From Benzoatithermus flavus (GTDB lineage: Bacteria > Pseudomonadota > Alphaproteobacteria > Geminicoccales > Geminicoccaceae), in NCBI RefSeq assembly GCF_037908215.1, contig NZ_JBBLZC010000009.1, positions 62,001-126,000 of the forward strand: a stretch of DNA of 64,000 nt, written 5' to 3'. The translations under genes were made by a program, and so were the position numbers. Below, piece by piece: positions 14,876-24,156 of the stretch (position 1 is the first letter of the stretch; each line of letters opens with the position of its first letter). The notes below the pieces were generated by a model. It saw only the letters and a program-made list of their open reading frames with translations, had not been told where the DNA came from and ran no database searches.

Positions 14876-17524
14876 TCACGCCAGGCTCTTGCTCGCGATC
14901 TCGTAAGAATCGCGCGACAGGCCCGGGGTCGCCACCACGCGCTCGAGTTCGGCGCGCATCAGGGACTGGCGGTGCTCGTCGAAGCGACGCCAGCGGCCCA
15001 GGGCCGAGAGCAGGCGGGCGGCGACCTGCGGGTTGCGGCGGTCGAGCTCGAGGACCTTGTCGGTGAGGAGACGGTAGCCGGCACCGTCGCGGCGGTGGAA
15101 GCCGACGAGGTTCATCATGGCGAAGGAGCCGAGGAGTGCCCGCACCCGGTTGGGGTTGGACCAGGTGAAGGCGGGATGCGCCATGAGGTGCTCGACGCGC
15201 TCCGGCGCCGCCTCGTCCTCGATCATGGCCTGGAGCGAGAACCATTTGTTGACGACGAGCGGCTCCTTCTCCCACTTCTCGTAGAAGCTCGCCAGCGCCG
15301 CTTCGCTCTCCGGCATGCCGGTCTCGGTGATGAGGCGCAGCGCCGACAGGCAGTCGGTCATGTTGTCGGCGCGGGCATACTGCGTGCGCACGAGCGCCTG
15401 CCCCTCCTCGTCCCGGGCGTAGGCGAGATAGGCGAGTGCCAGGTTCTTGAGGGAGCGCCTGGCGATCGCGGCGGTGTCGATCGAGAACGGGCCCTCGTCG
15501 GTGTTGGCACGGTAGGCGGCGAGCCAGGCGCCGTGCAAGCTGCGGCCGAGCTCGCGGCGGGCGAGGTCGAGGGCGAAGCGGATGCCCTCGACGTCGATCA
15601 CCTGCATCTGCTGGCCGAGATAGGAGCTGCTCGGCAGCGACAGCATCCGGGCGGCGAAGGCCGGGTCCTCGCCGGCACGGTCGAGGCTCTTCGCGAAGGC
15701 GTCGATCAGGCGGCGGTCCAGAGTCGAGGGTGCGCGGCCGGCGGCGTGATCACCGACCAGGGCAAGGAGCACGTTGCTCGCGAGGCGCTGGCCCGCGTCC
15801 CAGCGCACGAAATCGTCGGTGTCGTGGGCCATGAGGTGCGCCAGCTCGTCGTCGCTGTAGCCGGCGTCGAGCTTGACCGGGGCCGAGAAGCCGCGAAGGA
15901 GCGACGGCACGGGCTCGCCGCCCTCGAGGCCGATGAAAGTGAAGCGCTGTGCGGGCTCCGTGAGCTCGAGCACGCGCTCCGTTCCTTTCGGCTCGTTCTC
16001 GCCCTCGAGCTGGAGCCGACGGGGCGTCCCGTCGCGGCCGATCAGGCCCATGCGGATCGGGATGTGGAAGGGCAGCTTCTCCTCCTGCCCCGGCGTGGGC
16101 GGGGTGCGCTGGGCGATCTCCAGCGTCAGCGCCTGCCGGTCGGGGTCGAAGCGGCGCCGGACCTCGAGCTCGGGCGTGCCGGCCTGGCTGTACCAGCGCA
16201 TGAACTGCCCGAGGTCGCGGCCGGAAGCGTCGGCCATGGCCTGCACGAAGTCCTCGCAGGTGACGGCCTGCCCGTCGTGGCGCTGGAAATAGAGGTCGAT
16301 GCCCTTGCGGTAGGTCTCCTCGCCGAGCAGCGTGTGCAGCATGCGGATCACCTCCGCACCCTTCTGGTACACGGTCGCGGTGTAGAAATTGTTGATCTCG
16401 ATGTAGCGGTCGGGGCGGATCGGATGCGCCAGCGGGCCCGCGTCCTCGGCGAACTGCACGTCGCGGATGAACACGACGTCGCCGATGCGCTTCACACCGG
16501 GCGAGTGCATGTCGGCCGAGAACTGCTGGTCGCGGAAGACGGTGAGGCCTTCCTTGAGGGTGAGCTGGAACCAGTCGCGGCAGGTGACGCGATCGCCGGT
16601 CCAGTTGTGGAAATATTCGTGGGCGATGACCCGCTCCACGTTCATGAAGTCGAAGTCGGTCGAGGTGTCGGCGCGGGCGAGCGTGGCCGAGGTGTTGAAG
16701 ATGTTGAGGCCCTTGTTCTCCATGGCGCCGAAGTTGAAGTCGTTGACCGCGACGATCTGGAACAGATCCAGGTCGTACTCGAGCCCGTAGCGGTCCTCGT
16801 CCCACTTCATGGCCTTCTTGAGCGAGGCCAAAGCATGGTGGCACTGGCCGATGTTGGCGGCCTCGGAGTAGAGCCGGAGCTGGACCTTGCGGCCGGAGCG
16901 GGTGGTGAACTCGTCCTCGAGGCAGGCGAGGTCGCCCGCGACCAGGGCGAAGAGATAGGAGGGCTTCGGGAACGGGTCCTCCCACAAGGCCCAGTGGCGC
17001 CCGCCGGGAAGGTCACCGCGGTCGATCGGGTTGCCGTTCGAGAGCAGGACGGGGCAGGCGCTGCGGTCGGCCTCGATGCGCACCCGGTAGCGCGCCATGA
17101 CGTCCGGGCGGTCCTGGAAGTAGGTGATGCGGCGGAAGCCCTCGGGCTCGCACTGGGTGCAGAACACGCCGTTGCTGATGTAGAGCCCCATGAGCGCGGT
17201 GTTGGCTGCAGGATCGATCCGGCTTCTGACCTCGAGCGTGAACTCGTCCGGCGGGTCGAGGAGCACGATCCGGTCGCTCTCCTTGCGCCAGCGCTCCGGC
17301 GGCAGAGGCGCTCCGTTCAGGGTCAGGGCGAGGAGGTCCTGGTTCTCCCCGAAGAGGACGAGCTCCCGCCCCTCGCCTTTCGGGTTGCGGCGGAAGGTCT
17401 GGCGCGAGGTGACGAGGGTGGCCTCGGGCTCGAGGACGAAGTCGAGCTCGATCTCGGGGGTCAGGAAGGCCGGCGGCCGGTAGTCCTTCAGATAGACGGG
17501 CTCGCGGGTCGGGGCCTGGCTCAT
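14876..17524 (-). CDS. pepN: Aminopeptidase N (M1 family zinc metallopeptidase)
   Basis: About 882 residues, close to the 870 of E. coli PepN. I start at ATG 17524 because GAGGA lies 8 bases upstream and the protein then opens normally (YLKDYRPPAFLTPEIELDF). The exopeptidase motif FGAMENKGLNIF is near residue 260. The zinc site HEYFHNWTG with the downstream glutamate in LTLKEGLTVFRD is near 300. It removes N-terminal residues from peptides in the cytosol during late protein turnover. Helical C-terminal repeats cover the last 350 residues. The longer upstream frame (to 17761) overlaps the divergent dehydrogenase gene and is not likely translated. Confidence 0.96.
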   Translation of the reverse strand: MSQAPTREPVYLKDYRPPAFLTPEIELDFVLEPEATLVTSRQTFRRNPKGEGRELVLFGENQDLLALTLNGAPLPPERWRKESDRIVLLDPPDEFTLEVRSRIDPAANTALMGLYISNGVFCTQCEPEGFRRITYFQDRPDVMARYRVRIEADRSACPVLLSNGNPIDRGDLPGGRHWALWEDPFPKPSYLFALVAGDLACLEDEFTTRSGRKVQLRLYSEAANIGQCHHALASLKKAMKWDEDRYGLEYDLDLFQIVAVNDFNFGAMENKGLNIFNTSATLARADTSTDFDFMNVERVIAHEYFHNWTGDRVTCRDWFQLTLKEGLTVFRDQQFSADMHSPGVKRIGDVVFIRDVQFAEDAGPLAHPIRPDRYIEINNFYTATVYQKGAEVIRMLHTLLGEETYRKGIDLYFQRHDGQAVTCEDFVQAMADASGRDLGQFMRWYSQAGTPELEVRRRFDPDRQALTLEIAQRTPPTPGQEEKLPFHIPIRMGLIGRDGTPRRLQLEGENEPKGTERVLELTEPAQRFTFIGLEGGEPVPSLLRGFSAPVKLDAGYSDDELAHLMAHDTDDFVRWDAGQRLASNVLLALVGDHAAGRAPSTLDRRLIDAFAKSLDRAGEDPAFAARMLSLPSSSYLGQQMQVIDVEGIRFALDLARRELGRSLHGAWLAAYRANTDEGPFSIDTAAIARRSLKNLALAYLAYARDEEGQALVRTQYARADNMTDCLSALRLITETGMPESEAALASFYEKWEKEPLVVNKWFSLQAMIEDEAAPERVEHLMAHPAFTWSNPNRVRALLGSFAMMNLVGFHRRDGAGYRLLTDKVLELDRRNPQVAARLLSALGRWRRFDEHRQSLMRAELERVVATPGLSRDSYEIASKSLA

Positions 17525-17678
17525 CGGCAGCGTCCTCGGAAAGATCGAAAGGGATGCGGGCCTTATCGCGCGCGGCCCGGCGCTTGGCAACGCGAGGTGC
17601 ACGGGGTGCCGTGGCCCTTGAAGACCGGGAGCGCAGCGACTAGCGTCCGGCGCCGCTGGCAAGAAGGCGAGGAGACGA

Positions 17679-18548
17679 ATGGCCAGGACGGCGTTCATCG
17701 GGCTCGGCGTCATGGGCTTTCCCATGGCCGGGCATCTCAAGGCGAAGGGCCACGAGGTCACGGTCTACAACCGCACGCCGCAGAAGGCGGCGGCCTGGGC
17801 CGAGCGCTTCGGCGGCAGGACGGCGCCGACCCCGCGCGAGGCGGTGCAAGGGGCCGAGCTCGTCTTCGCCTGTGTCGGCAACGACGACGATCTGCGCTCG
17901 GTCGTCTACGGCGAGGCGGGCATCCTGGCCGGGCTCGCGGAAGACGCGATCCTCGTCGACCATACCACCGCCTCGGCCGACGTGGCGCGCGAACTGGCCA
18001 GGGCCTGCGGCGAGCGCGGACGGCACTTCATCGATGCGCCGGTTTCGGGCGGTCAGGCCGGGGCGGAGAACGGTGTGCTCACCATCATGTGCGGTGGCGA
18101 GGAAGCGGCATTCGCGCGGGCCGAGCCCGTGATGCGCGCTTACGGCCGGGCGGTGACGCTGATGGGGCCGGCAGGCTCGGGCCAGCTCACCAAGATGGTG
18201 AACCAGATCTGCATCGGCGGCCTCGTCCAGGCCCTGGCCGAGGCGGTCAACTTCGCGCAGAAGGCCGGGCTCGATACCGACAAGGTGCTGGCCACGATCT
18301 CCAAGGGGGCCGCGCAGTCCTGGCAGATGGAGAACCGCTGGAAGACGATGGCCGAGGGGAAGTTCGACTTCGGCTTCGCCGTGGACTGGATGAGAAAGGA
18401 TCTCGCGATCGTGCTGGACGAAGCGCGCCGCAACGGGGCGGCACTGCCGGTGACGGCGCTGGTCGATCAGTTCTACCGGCAGGTGCAGCAGAAGGGTGGC
18501 GGGCGCTTCGACACCTCGAGCCTGATCGTCAACCTGCGCGAGCCCTGA
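17679..18548 (+). CDS. 3-hydroxyisobutyrate dehydrogenase-type NAD(P) beta-hydroxyacid dehydrogenase
   Basis: 289 residues. It has the N-terminal Rossmann motif FIGLGVMGFPMAGHL with N and R in VYNRTPQK, the substrate-binding signature DAPVSGGQAGAENG near 120-135, and the catalytic lysine in GQLTKMVNQ near 171. The family oxidises or reduces 3-hydroxy acids: 3-hydroxyisobutyrate in valine breakdown, tartronate semialdehyde, or glyoxylate/succinic semialdehyde. The exact substrate cannot be assigned. It is a single gene, divergent from pepN. Confidence 0.9.
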   Translation: MARTAFIGLGVMGFPMAGHLKAKGHEVTVYNRTPQKAAAWAERFGGRTAPTPREAVQGAELVFACVGNDDDLRSVVYGEAGILAGLAEDAILVDHTTASADVARELARACGERGRHFIDAPVSGGQAGAENGVLTIMCGGEEAAFARAEPVMRAYGRAVTLMGPAGSGQLTKMVNQICIGGLVQALAEAVNFAQKAGLDTDKVLATISKGAAQSWQMENRWKTMAEGKFDFGFAVDWMRKDLAIVLDEARRNGAALPVTALVDQFYRQVQQKGGGRFDTSSLIVNLREP

Positions 18549-18719
18549 CCCCCTTCGGCAAGGCTGCCACACCGTATGGCCATTCGAAGAAGCTCCGTAG
18601 CGGAAACGGCTGCGCGTTCCCATATTGCAGGGCGAAACGGATGCCAACTTCAGGGTCCGTGAAGCGTTTCAGGATGGCGCGCCGCTGAAGCGGGCGCCGG
18701 ACGGATGAGGCGAAAGGCC

Positions 18720-19049
18720 ATGGAGCCGAAACGGGCTAAGTTCACGATCGGTCAGGTGGTCAGGCATCGGATGTTCCCGTTCCGTGGCGTGATCTTCGAT
18801 GTCGACCCCGAGTTCAGCAATACCGAAGAGTGGTACGAATCCATTCCGAAGGAGGTGCGTCCGGCCAAGGATCAGCCTTTCTATCATCTCCTGGCCGAGA
18901 ACGCGGAAAGCTACTACGTCGCCTACGTGTCCGAGCAGAACCTCCTGCCCGACACGAGCGGCGAGCCGGTCGGGCACCCGCAGATCCCGCAGCTCTTCGG
19001 TGAGCTGAAAGGCGGGCGCTACGAGCCGCGCTCGACCTACGCCAACTGA
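18720..19049 (+). CDS. hspQ: Heat shock protein HspQ (hemimethylated-DNA-binding YccV family)
   Basis: 109 residues. The HspQ core is present: KFTIGQVVRHRMFPFRGVIF, then DVDPEFSNTEEWYESIP, then DQPFYHLLAENAESYYVAYV and EQNLLPDTSGEPVGHP. HspQ was first described as binding hemimethylated oriC DNA. It also acts as a specificity factor for Lon protease. I take ATG 18720 over ATG 18705 because GAGG at 18707-18710 would serve it and the family usually begins near there. No clear sigma-32 promoter could be fixed upstream. Confidence 0.93.
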   Translation: MEPKRAKFTIGQVVRHRMFPFRGVIFDVDPEFSNTEEWYESIPKEVRPAKDQPFYHLLAENAESYYVAYVSEQNLLPDTSGEPVGHPQIPQLFGELKGGRYEPRSTYAN

Positions 19050-19097
19050 CGGCCGGCCGCCGCCCGGATCGCGGTAGGCGCGGGCGGTGGCCGCCGT
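19049..19097 (+). terminator. Possible terminator hairpin after hspQ
   Basis: The arms 19049-19066 and 19081-19097 are near-perfect complements of about 16 pairs, with one bulge and one mismatch, around a 14-base loop. The stem starts at the hspQ stop codon. No T run follows, so it may terminate weakly or only protect the mRNA end. Confidence 0.4.
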
Positions 19098-19161
19098 ACC
19101 TTCCCGTCCCGGCGCGACGGGCGTAAGATCGTGCCCATCCTGCCTGCACGCGAGTAGAGAC

Positions 19162-19821
19162 ATGAGGTTCTTCATCGACACGGCCGACGTGGCCGAGATC
19201 GCCGATCTTGCCGCCTCGGGCCTGGTCGACGGTGTCACCACCAACCCATCCCTGGTCGCCAAGACCGGCCGCAACTTCCTCGAGGTCGTGCGCGAGATCT
19301 GCGAGCTCGTGCCGGGCCCGGTGAGCGCGGAGGTGACCGCGGTCCACTACGAGGGGATGCTCGCCGAGGGCCGGAAGCTCGCGAAGCTCGCCCCCAACGT
19401 GTGCGTGAAGCTGCCGCTCACCTGGGACGGGCTCAAGGCCTGCAAGGCCCTCTCGAGCGAGGGGACTCAGGTCAACGTCACCTTGTGCTTCTCGGCCGGC
19501 CAGGCGCTGCTCGCTGCCAAGGCCGGGGCTACCTTCGTCTCGCCTTTCGTCGGGCGGCTCGACGATATCGGCCACGAGGGGATGCAGCTCATCTCGGACA
19601 TCGTCGAGATCTTCCGCAACTATCCCGACACGATCCGCACCGAGGTGCTGGTCGCTTCCGTCCGCACGCCCAACCACGTGATCGAGGCGGCGCGCCTCGG
19701 TGCCCACGTCGCCACCCTGCCGCCCAAGGTGCTGCGCGATCTCGTGCAGCACCCGCTCACGGACAAGGGATTGGCGGCGTTCCTCAAGGACTGGGAGAAA
19801 ACCGGCCAGCGCATTCTCTAG
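19162..19821 (+). CDS. Transaldolase / fructose-6-phosphate aldolase family (TalC type)
   Basis: 219 residues, the short decameric transaldolase class. It opens MRFFIDTADVAEI and shows VDGVTTNPSLVAK, the Schiff-base lysine K83 in NVCVKLPLT, and TLCFSAGQALLAAKAGATF. It could act as transaldolase (sedoheptulose-7-phosphate plus glyceraldehyde-3-phosphate) in the pentose phosphate pathway or as fructose-6-phosphate aldolase; sequence alone does not separate these. I start at ATG 19162, where family homology begins. The next gene follows after 10 bases, with its ribosome binding site overlapping this stop. Confidence 0.93.
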   Translation: MRFFIDTADVAEIADLAASGLVDGVTTNPSLVAKTGRNFLEVVREICELVPGPVSAEVTAVHYEGMLAEGRKLAKLAPNVCVKLPLTWDGLKACKALSSEGTQVNVTLCFSAGQALLAAKAGATFVSPFVGRLDDIGHEGMQLISDIVEIFRNYPDTIRTEVLVASVRTPNHVIEAARLGAHVATLPPKVLRDLVQHPLTDKGLAAFLKDWEKTGQRIL

Positions 19822-19831
19822 GAGGAGAACC

Positions 19832-20299
19832 GTGACGAGGTTCCGTCCTGCCCGTTCCGTCGCCGTTCTGGCCCTCGTGGCGACGAGCGCCGTAGGCAGC
19901 GCCGCACGGGCAGCGGAGCCTTTGGACGCGCTTCTCGACCGGCTCGCTCCCAGAAAGACGCCGCAAGGCTCGGTCGAGGTGACGAGCTGGATCGAGCGCG
20001 GTGACGGCGGCTCGGAGCTCGTGGTCCAGCTCGTGCCCAAGGGACAGGTCAAGCTCGTGGCCGATCCGGGGGTCACGGTGACGCCGCTGCCGCGCGAAGG
20101 CATCGCCTGGTCGGCCGATGCGCCGGTGAGCGAGGTCGATCCGAACCGGGATTATTTCGCGACGCCGCCCACGCTCCGCGTCCCGTTCTCGGGCGGGGAC
20201 GGCAAACCGGTCGAGGCGGCGGTCGAGTACGCCTACTGCCTCGTCGACTATCAGTGCCTGTTCGGCGAGACCAGGGTCAGCGCGCCGACGCAGCCATAG
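19832..20299 (+). CDS. Secreted protein, possibly DsbD N-terminal-domain-like
   Basis: 155 residues from a GTG at 19832, which has an ideal AGGAGGAG at 19820-19827. It has a Sec signal (VAVLALVATSAVGSAARA), then an all-beta-looking domain. Near the C-terminus is YAYCLVDYQCLFGETRV, a C-x5-C pair followed by a short strand. This is the spacing and position of the redox cysteines in the N-terminal (alpha) domain of DsbD, which passes electrons to periplasmic thiol proteins. The resemblance is short, so this is an inference. It is coupled to the transaldolase gene, with no dsb partner gene nearby. Confidence 0.65.
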   Translation: MTRFRPARSVAVLALVATSAVGSAARAAEPLDALLDRLAPRKTPQGSVEVTSWIERGDGGSELVVQLVPKGQVKLVADPGVTVTPLPREGIAWSADAPVSEVDPNRDYFATPPTLRVPFSGGDGKPVEAAVEYAYCLVDYQCLFGETRVSAPTQP

Positions 20300-20592
20300 G
20301 GGTGATCGCCTCCCGCGATGGAGAAGCCCCGAGCGGCGTCCCGCAGCTTTCGCGGAGAAAGGCTCGCGTCGAGAGCAGGGTCCGGGCGGCACCGCCCGCC
20401 GGAGACCTGCCCCGTGCTCACCGCACCGGCCGACGCGATCGGATGCTGCATCGGAACGAGGGAATCGTGCGGGCGTGCTGCTCGCGAAGACGTGCGGAGC
20501 GGTGGCTGCCTTGACCAAGGCCGCGTATCCAGTAGGTTAGCGACGCCTGCGAACGTGAATTCTCAGGTCCTGGGCAGCACGACGAGAGGACG

Positions 20593-21288
20593 ATGATGGG
20601 CGACCGGACGCGGCGGACCTTCCTTCTTTCGGCTTCCGCCCTTGCGGGCGCCGTGGCCTGTCCCACCCTCGCCCGCGCCGGGGAGAAGCAGCAGCTCATC
20701 GTCGACAAGGCGCGCATCGTCGTGGAGTCGTTCCTCAACGACCCGCAGTTCGCGAAGATGCGGGTCTATGTCCAGAACGCCTATGGCGTGCTCGTGATCC
20801 CGGACCTCCTCAAGGGCGGCTTCTTCATCGGCGTCGAGCACGGCACGGGCGTTCTCCTCGGACGCGATCCGCAGTCCGGCGCCTGGAGCCAGCCCGCCTT
20901 CTTCGAGATCTGGGGCGGCAGCTTCGGTCTGCAGTTCGGCGGCCAGAGCTCGGATGCGATCTTCACCATCATGAACCAGGGTGCGATCCAGAAGCTGCTC
21001 TCCGCCCGCTTCCAGCTCGGGGCGGACGCCAGCGTGGCGGTCGGCGAGCTCGGGGCGGGCGTGGGTGCGGGCACCACCGTCCAGTTCGGCGAAGACGTCT
21101 ATGCCTTCGCCCGCAACATGGGCGTCTATGGCGGACTGGCGCTCGATGGCACCTATGCCAAGCCCAGGAACGACCTGAACCAGGCCTATTACGGCCAGCC
21201 GCTCACGGCGGAGCAGATCGTGCGCCAGCGCATTGCCCCGGCGGTTCCGGGCACCGAAGGCCTGCGCCAGGCGCTCTCGCAGTTCTGA
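20593..21288 (+). CDS. SYLF-domain (Ysc84-type) lipid-binding exported protein
   Basis: 231 residues. The N-terminus carries a twin-arginine type signal (RTRRTFLLSASALAGAVA) ending near ARAG. The rest is a SYLF/Ysc84 domain: NAYGVLVIPDLLKGGFFIGV, then a glycine-rich stretch (SFGLQFGGQSSDAIFTIMN) and GAGVGAGTTVQFGEDVYAF. SYLF domains bind phosphoinositides or other lipids in eukaryotes. The bacterial exported versions have no settled role, and envelope lipid binding is a reasonable guess. The RBS GAGAGGA lies just upstream. It converges with the gene at 21305. Confidence 0.85.
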   Translation: MMGDRTRRTFLLSASALAGAVACPTLARAGEKQQLIVDKARIVVESFLNDPQFAKMRVYVQNAYGVLVIPDLLKGGFFIGVEHGTGVLLGRDPQSGAWSQPAFFEIWGGSFGLQFGGQSSDAIFTIMNQGAIQKLLSARFQLGADASVAVGELGAGVGAGTTVQFGEDVYAFARNMGVYGGLALDGTYAKPRNDLNQAYYGQPLTAEQIVRQRIAPAVPGTEGLRQALSQF

Positions 21289-21304
21289 TCCGGTCCACGG
21301 CCTC

Positions 21305-21862
21305 TCAGCCCGCGCCGGCCGTGCGCCGGCGGCGCAGCATGCCCACAAGCCCGCCTCCGGCTCGCGGCACGCGTTTCGGCTCGGCGACGGCGTAGTCCAT
21401 CACCGTGCGCCGCACGCGCTCGAGCTCGCTGGGCCGACCGCCGAGCACGCGGCTGTACATCTCGATGAACATCTCGACCGTGTCGGCAGCGCCCCAAGGG
21501 CGGGAGCCGCGCATGTGCGCGGCCATCACCGCCAAGCCGAGATTGTCGATGAACTGGCGGCCGACGGCTTCCGGCGCCCCGGCCTGGTCGAACAGGCGGA
21601 TGATCATGCGCAGCGCCCGGCCGGTTTCGTAGGCCGCGCGCGGCTCCACGAGCCCCGGCAGCCGGGTCAGCGTCAGAAGAAGCGTCTCGTTCACACCGCC
21701 CGTGAACGCCGCCTCGATCTCGGCAAGGCTGCTGAACGCGACCGTGGGGGCGAAAGCGACCCCTCGGATGCCACGCCGGAAAGCCTCTTGTGCGTCGATC
21801 GCGTCCACGGAATTCGATGCTGCCAGACAAGGATGATCGGTTCGGGCCACCACCGCCAGCAT
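21305..21862 (-). CDS. Hypothetical protein
   Basis: 185 residues if it starts at ATG 21862. The central part is helical and hydrophobic in places (ETLLLTLTRLPGLVEPRAAY, ALRMIIRLFDQAG), and the C-terminal tail is very basic (GMLRRRRTAG). No family recognised. The frame shows the strong third-position GC of real genes here, and no better frame exists in the stretch, but the start is weakly supported because no ribosome binding site is visible. Confidence 0.5.
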   Translation of the reverse strand: MLAVVARTDHPCLAASNSVDAIDAQEAFRRGIRGVAFAPTVAFSSLAEIEAAFTGGVNETLLLTLTRLPGLVEPRAAYETGRALRMIIRLFDQAGAPEAVGRQFIDNLGLAVMAAHMRGSRPWGAADTVEMFIEMYSRVLGGRPSELERVRRTVMDYAVAEPKRVPRAGGGLVGMLRRRRTAGAG

Positions 21863-22062
21863 AGCGGCGCTCGCCGGTCAAGGACCTCGCCAGGGCGAGC
21901 GGCGCCGGCGGAAACCCGCCGCCGTGCGCGACAAGGTCGCACCGAGGCGACCCCGTCGTCACGAAAGCAGGAGGGATATGGATCGCCCGACGATTGTGGT
22001 AAAGTCGCACGGTCGCGACGGGGAAGCAACACGAGTCCCGCCTTTTCTTCTTGGAAATCACG

Positions 22063-23055
22063 ATGAGCGAGCGTCCTGCCTCAGCCGCCGACGTCGCAGC
22101 CGAGACCATCCTCTTCCTTCTGATTCCCGACTTCTCGATGATCGCCTTCACGAGCGCCATCGAGCCGTTGCGGATCGCCAACCGGCTCTCCGGCAAGCAG
22201 CTCTATACCTGGCGGCTCGTCTCGCGCGACGGCAAGCCGGTGGCGGCGAGCAACGGTATCGCGATCCAGGTGGATGCCGCGATCGGCGAATGCGAGCCCG
22301 GCAGCAGCGGTTCCATGCCGGTGATCGTCCTGTGCGGCGGCCTCGGCTCCGAGCACTACCAGGACAAGGAGGTGTTCGCTTGGCTGCGCCGCTGGGACCG
22401 GCGGGGTGCGCAGGTGGGAGCCTTGTGCACCGGCGCCCACGTTCTGGCCCGGGCCGGCCTCCTCGACGGGCACCGCTGCACGATCCACTGGGAGAACCTG
22501 CCGGGCTTCATGGAGGCCTTCCCGGACATCCAGGTCACGTCGGATCTCTACGAGATCGACCGCAACCGGTTCACCTGCTCGGGCGGTACGGCGGCGCTCG
22601 ATCTCATGCTGAACCGGATAGCGCTGGCGCACGGCGACGAGCTCGCGACCAAGGTCTCCGAGCAGTGCATCGTCGACCGGATCAGAGGCCCGCACGACCG
22701 GCAGCGCATGCCGCTCCGGGTGAGGCTCGGCGTGCACCACCCGAAGCTGATCCAGGCGGTCGAGATCATGGAGGCCAATATCGAGGAGCCGTTGAGCCAG
22801 GAATCGCTCGCCCGCTACATCGGCCTGTCGCGACGCCAGCTCGAGCGGCTGTTCCGGCGCCATCTCGGCCGCACGCCCGCGCAGTACTATCTCGAGACCC
22901 GGCTCGAGCGCGCGCGGCATCTCCTCTACCAGACCGACATGCCGATCATGAGCGTGGCCTGCGCCACGGGCTTCGTCTCGGCCTCGCACTTCACGACCTG
23001 CTACCGGCAGATGTTCGGCAAGACCCCGCGCGCGGAGCGGGTCAGGGCGGCGTGA
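22063..23055 (+). CDS. GlxA-type transcriptional regulator (DJ-1/PfpI domain plus AraC HTH)
   Basis: About 330 residues. The N-terminal DJ-1/PfpI-like domain (about 12-190) has FLLIPDFSMIAFTSAIEPLR and the nucleophile-elbow analogue GALCTGAHVLARAG. The C-terminal AraC-type double helix-turn-helix (about 225-325) has LARYIGLSRRQLERLFRRH and the second HTH ending in FTTCYRQMFGKTPR. Relatives regulate carnitine, choline or dimethylglycine breakdown (GbdR, CdhR), with the amidotransferase-like domain sensing the ligand. No such catabolic operon is next to it, so its target is unknown. I use ATG 22063 rather than the upstream TTG. The 3' end overlaps the convergent tsaD by 14 bases. Confidence 0.92.
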   Translation: MSERPASAADVAAETILFLLIPDFSMIAFTSAIEPLRIANRLSGKQLYTWRLVSRDGKPVAASNGIAIQVDAAIGECEPGSSGSMPVIVLCGGLGSEHYQDKEVFAWLRRWDRRGAQVGALCTGAHVLARAGLLDGHRCTIHWENLPGFMEAFPDIQVTSDLYEIDRNRFTCSGGTAALDLMLNRIALAHGDELATKVSEQCIVDRIRGPHDRQRMPLRVRLGVHHPKLIQAVEIMEANIEEPLSQESLARYIGLSRRQLERLFRRHLGRTPAQYYLETRLERARHLLYQTDMPIMSVACATGFVSASHFTTCYRQMFGKTPRAERVRAA

Positions 23056-24091
23056 GCTCCTCCAAGGGCCAGCGTGCGCGCGCCGGCACGGCCTGGTCGT
23101 TCACGGATGCCAGCCGCAGCCGCTCGATCCCGGCCCAGGCGACCATGACCGCGTTGTCGGTGCAAAGGGCGAGTGGCGGGGCCACGAGACGAAAGCCGAG
23201 ACCCGCCGCGGCCGCCTCGAGGCGCTGGCGGAGATAGCGGTTGGCGGCGACCCCGCCGGCCAGCACCAGCGTGCGGCCATCCGGATGATCGGCACGGAAC
23301 GACCGCATGGCGCGCGCCGCCCGATCCACGAGCACGTCGCCGACGGCGGCCTGGAAGCTGGCGCAGAGATCGCGCATCGTGGCCTCTCTGCCGGCCTCCC
23401 GGCCCAGCGCCAGGATCTGGTGGCGTACGGCGGTCTTGAGGCCGGAGAAGGAGAAATCGCAGCCCTTCGTGCCGATGAGCGGCCGCGGCAGCGGGAAGCG
23501 CTCCGGATCGCCTTCCGCCGCCAGCGCCTCGACCGCGGGGCCGCCCGGATAGCCCAGGCCCAGCATCTTCGCGACCTTGTCGAAGGCTTCGCCGAGCGCG
23601 TCGTCGATCGTCGTGCCGAGCTGACGGTAGCGTCCGACACCTTCGACCGCGACGAGCTGGCAGTGCCCGCCCGAGACCAGAAGCAGGAGATAGGGGAAGT
23701 CCAGCTCGGGTGCGACAAAGCGCGCGGTGAGCGCATGCGCCTCCAGATGGTTGACCGCAACCAGCGGCAGGTCGTTGACCAGCGCGATGGTCTTCGCCGT
23801 GAGCAGGCCCACCATGACGCCGCCGATGAGCCCGGGCCCGGCGGTGGCGGCCACACCGGCGAGGTCCGCGAAGCCGATCCCGACCGCCGCCATCGCCTCG
23901 GCGACGAGGAGGTCGAGCTTCTCGACGTGCGCCCTTGCTGCTATCTCCGGCACCACGCCGCCATAGGGCGCATGCTCGGCGAGCTGGGAGAAGAGAGGAG
24001 CCGAGAGGACCTGCCGGTCGGCGCGCACGAGCGCTGCCGCCGTCTCGTCACAGCTCGTCTCGATCCCGAGCACGATCGCGCTGTCCTGCAC
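23042..24091 (-). CDS. tsaD: tRNA N6-threonylcarbamoyladenosine transferase TsaD
   Basis: 349 residues. It opens VLGIETSCDETAAALV, the family start, and has the metal-binding pair H115/H119 in NHLEAHALTAR, the LLLVSGGHCQL segment and GEAFDKVAKMLGLGYPGGP. TsaD transfers the threonylcarbamoyl group from TC-AMP to A37 of tRNAs reading ANN codons, working with TsaB and TsaE (and TsaC for substrate). None of those partners is in this window. The divergent pairing with hemC at 66 bases is a common alphaproteobacterial arrangement. Confidence 0.97.
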   Translation of the reverse strand: MQDSAIVLGIETSCDETAAALVRADRQVLSAPLFSQLAEHAPYGGVVPEIAARAHVEKLDLLVAEAMAAVGIGFADLAGVAATAGPGLIGGVMVGLLTAKTIALVNDLPLVAVNHLEAHALTARFVAPELDFPYLLLLVSGGHCQLVAVEGVGRYRQLGTTIDDALGEAFDKVAKMLGLGYPGGPAVEALAAEGDPERFPLPRPLIGTKGCDFSFSGLKTAVRHQILALGREAGREATMRDLCASFQAAVGDVLVDRAARAMRSFRADHPDGRTLVLAGGVAANRYLRQRLEAAAAGLGFRLVAPPLALCTDNAVMVAWAGIERLRLASVNDQAVPARARWPLEELTPP

Positions 24092-24156
24092 CGCTCCGCT
24101 CCATGCCAGCTTCGACCGACGAGCCCGATGTCTAACCCGAAACGCGAGAACCGGCC

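Noticed and set aside
14972..18688. Plus-strand frame of 1238 codons opposite pepN
   Set aside because: Low-complexity Gly/Val/Ala/Glu-rich translation with no motifs. PepN on the minus strand has all catalytic motifs.
18549..18719. Sigma-32 type promoter before hspQ
   Set aside because: A CCCATATT resembling a heat-shock -10 is present, but no -35 of the CTTGAA type is at a usable distance.
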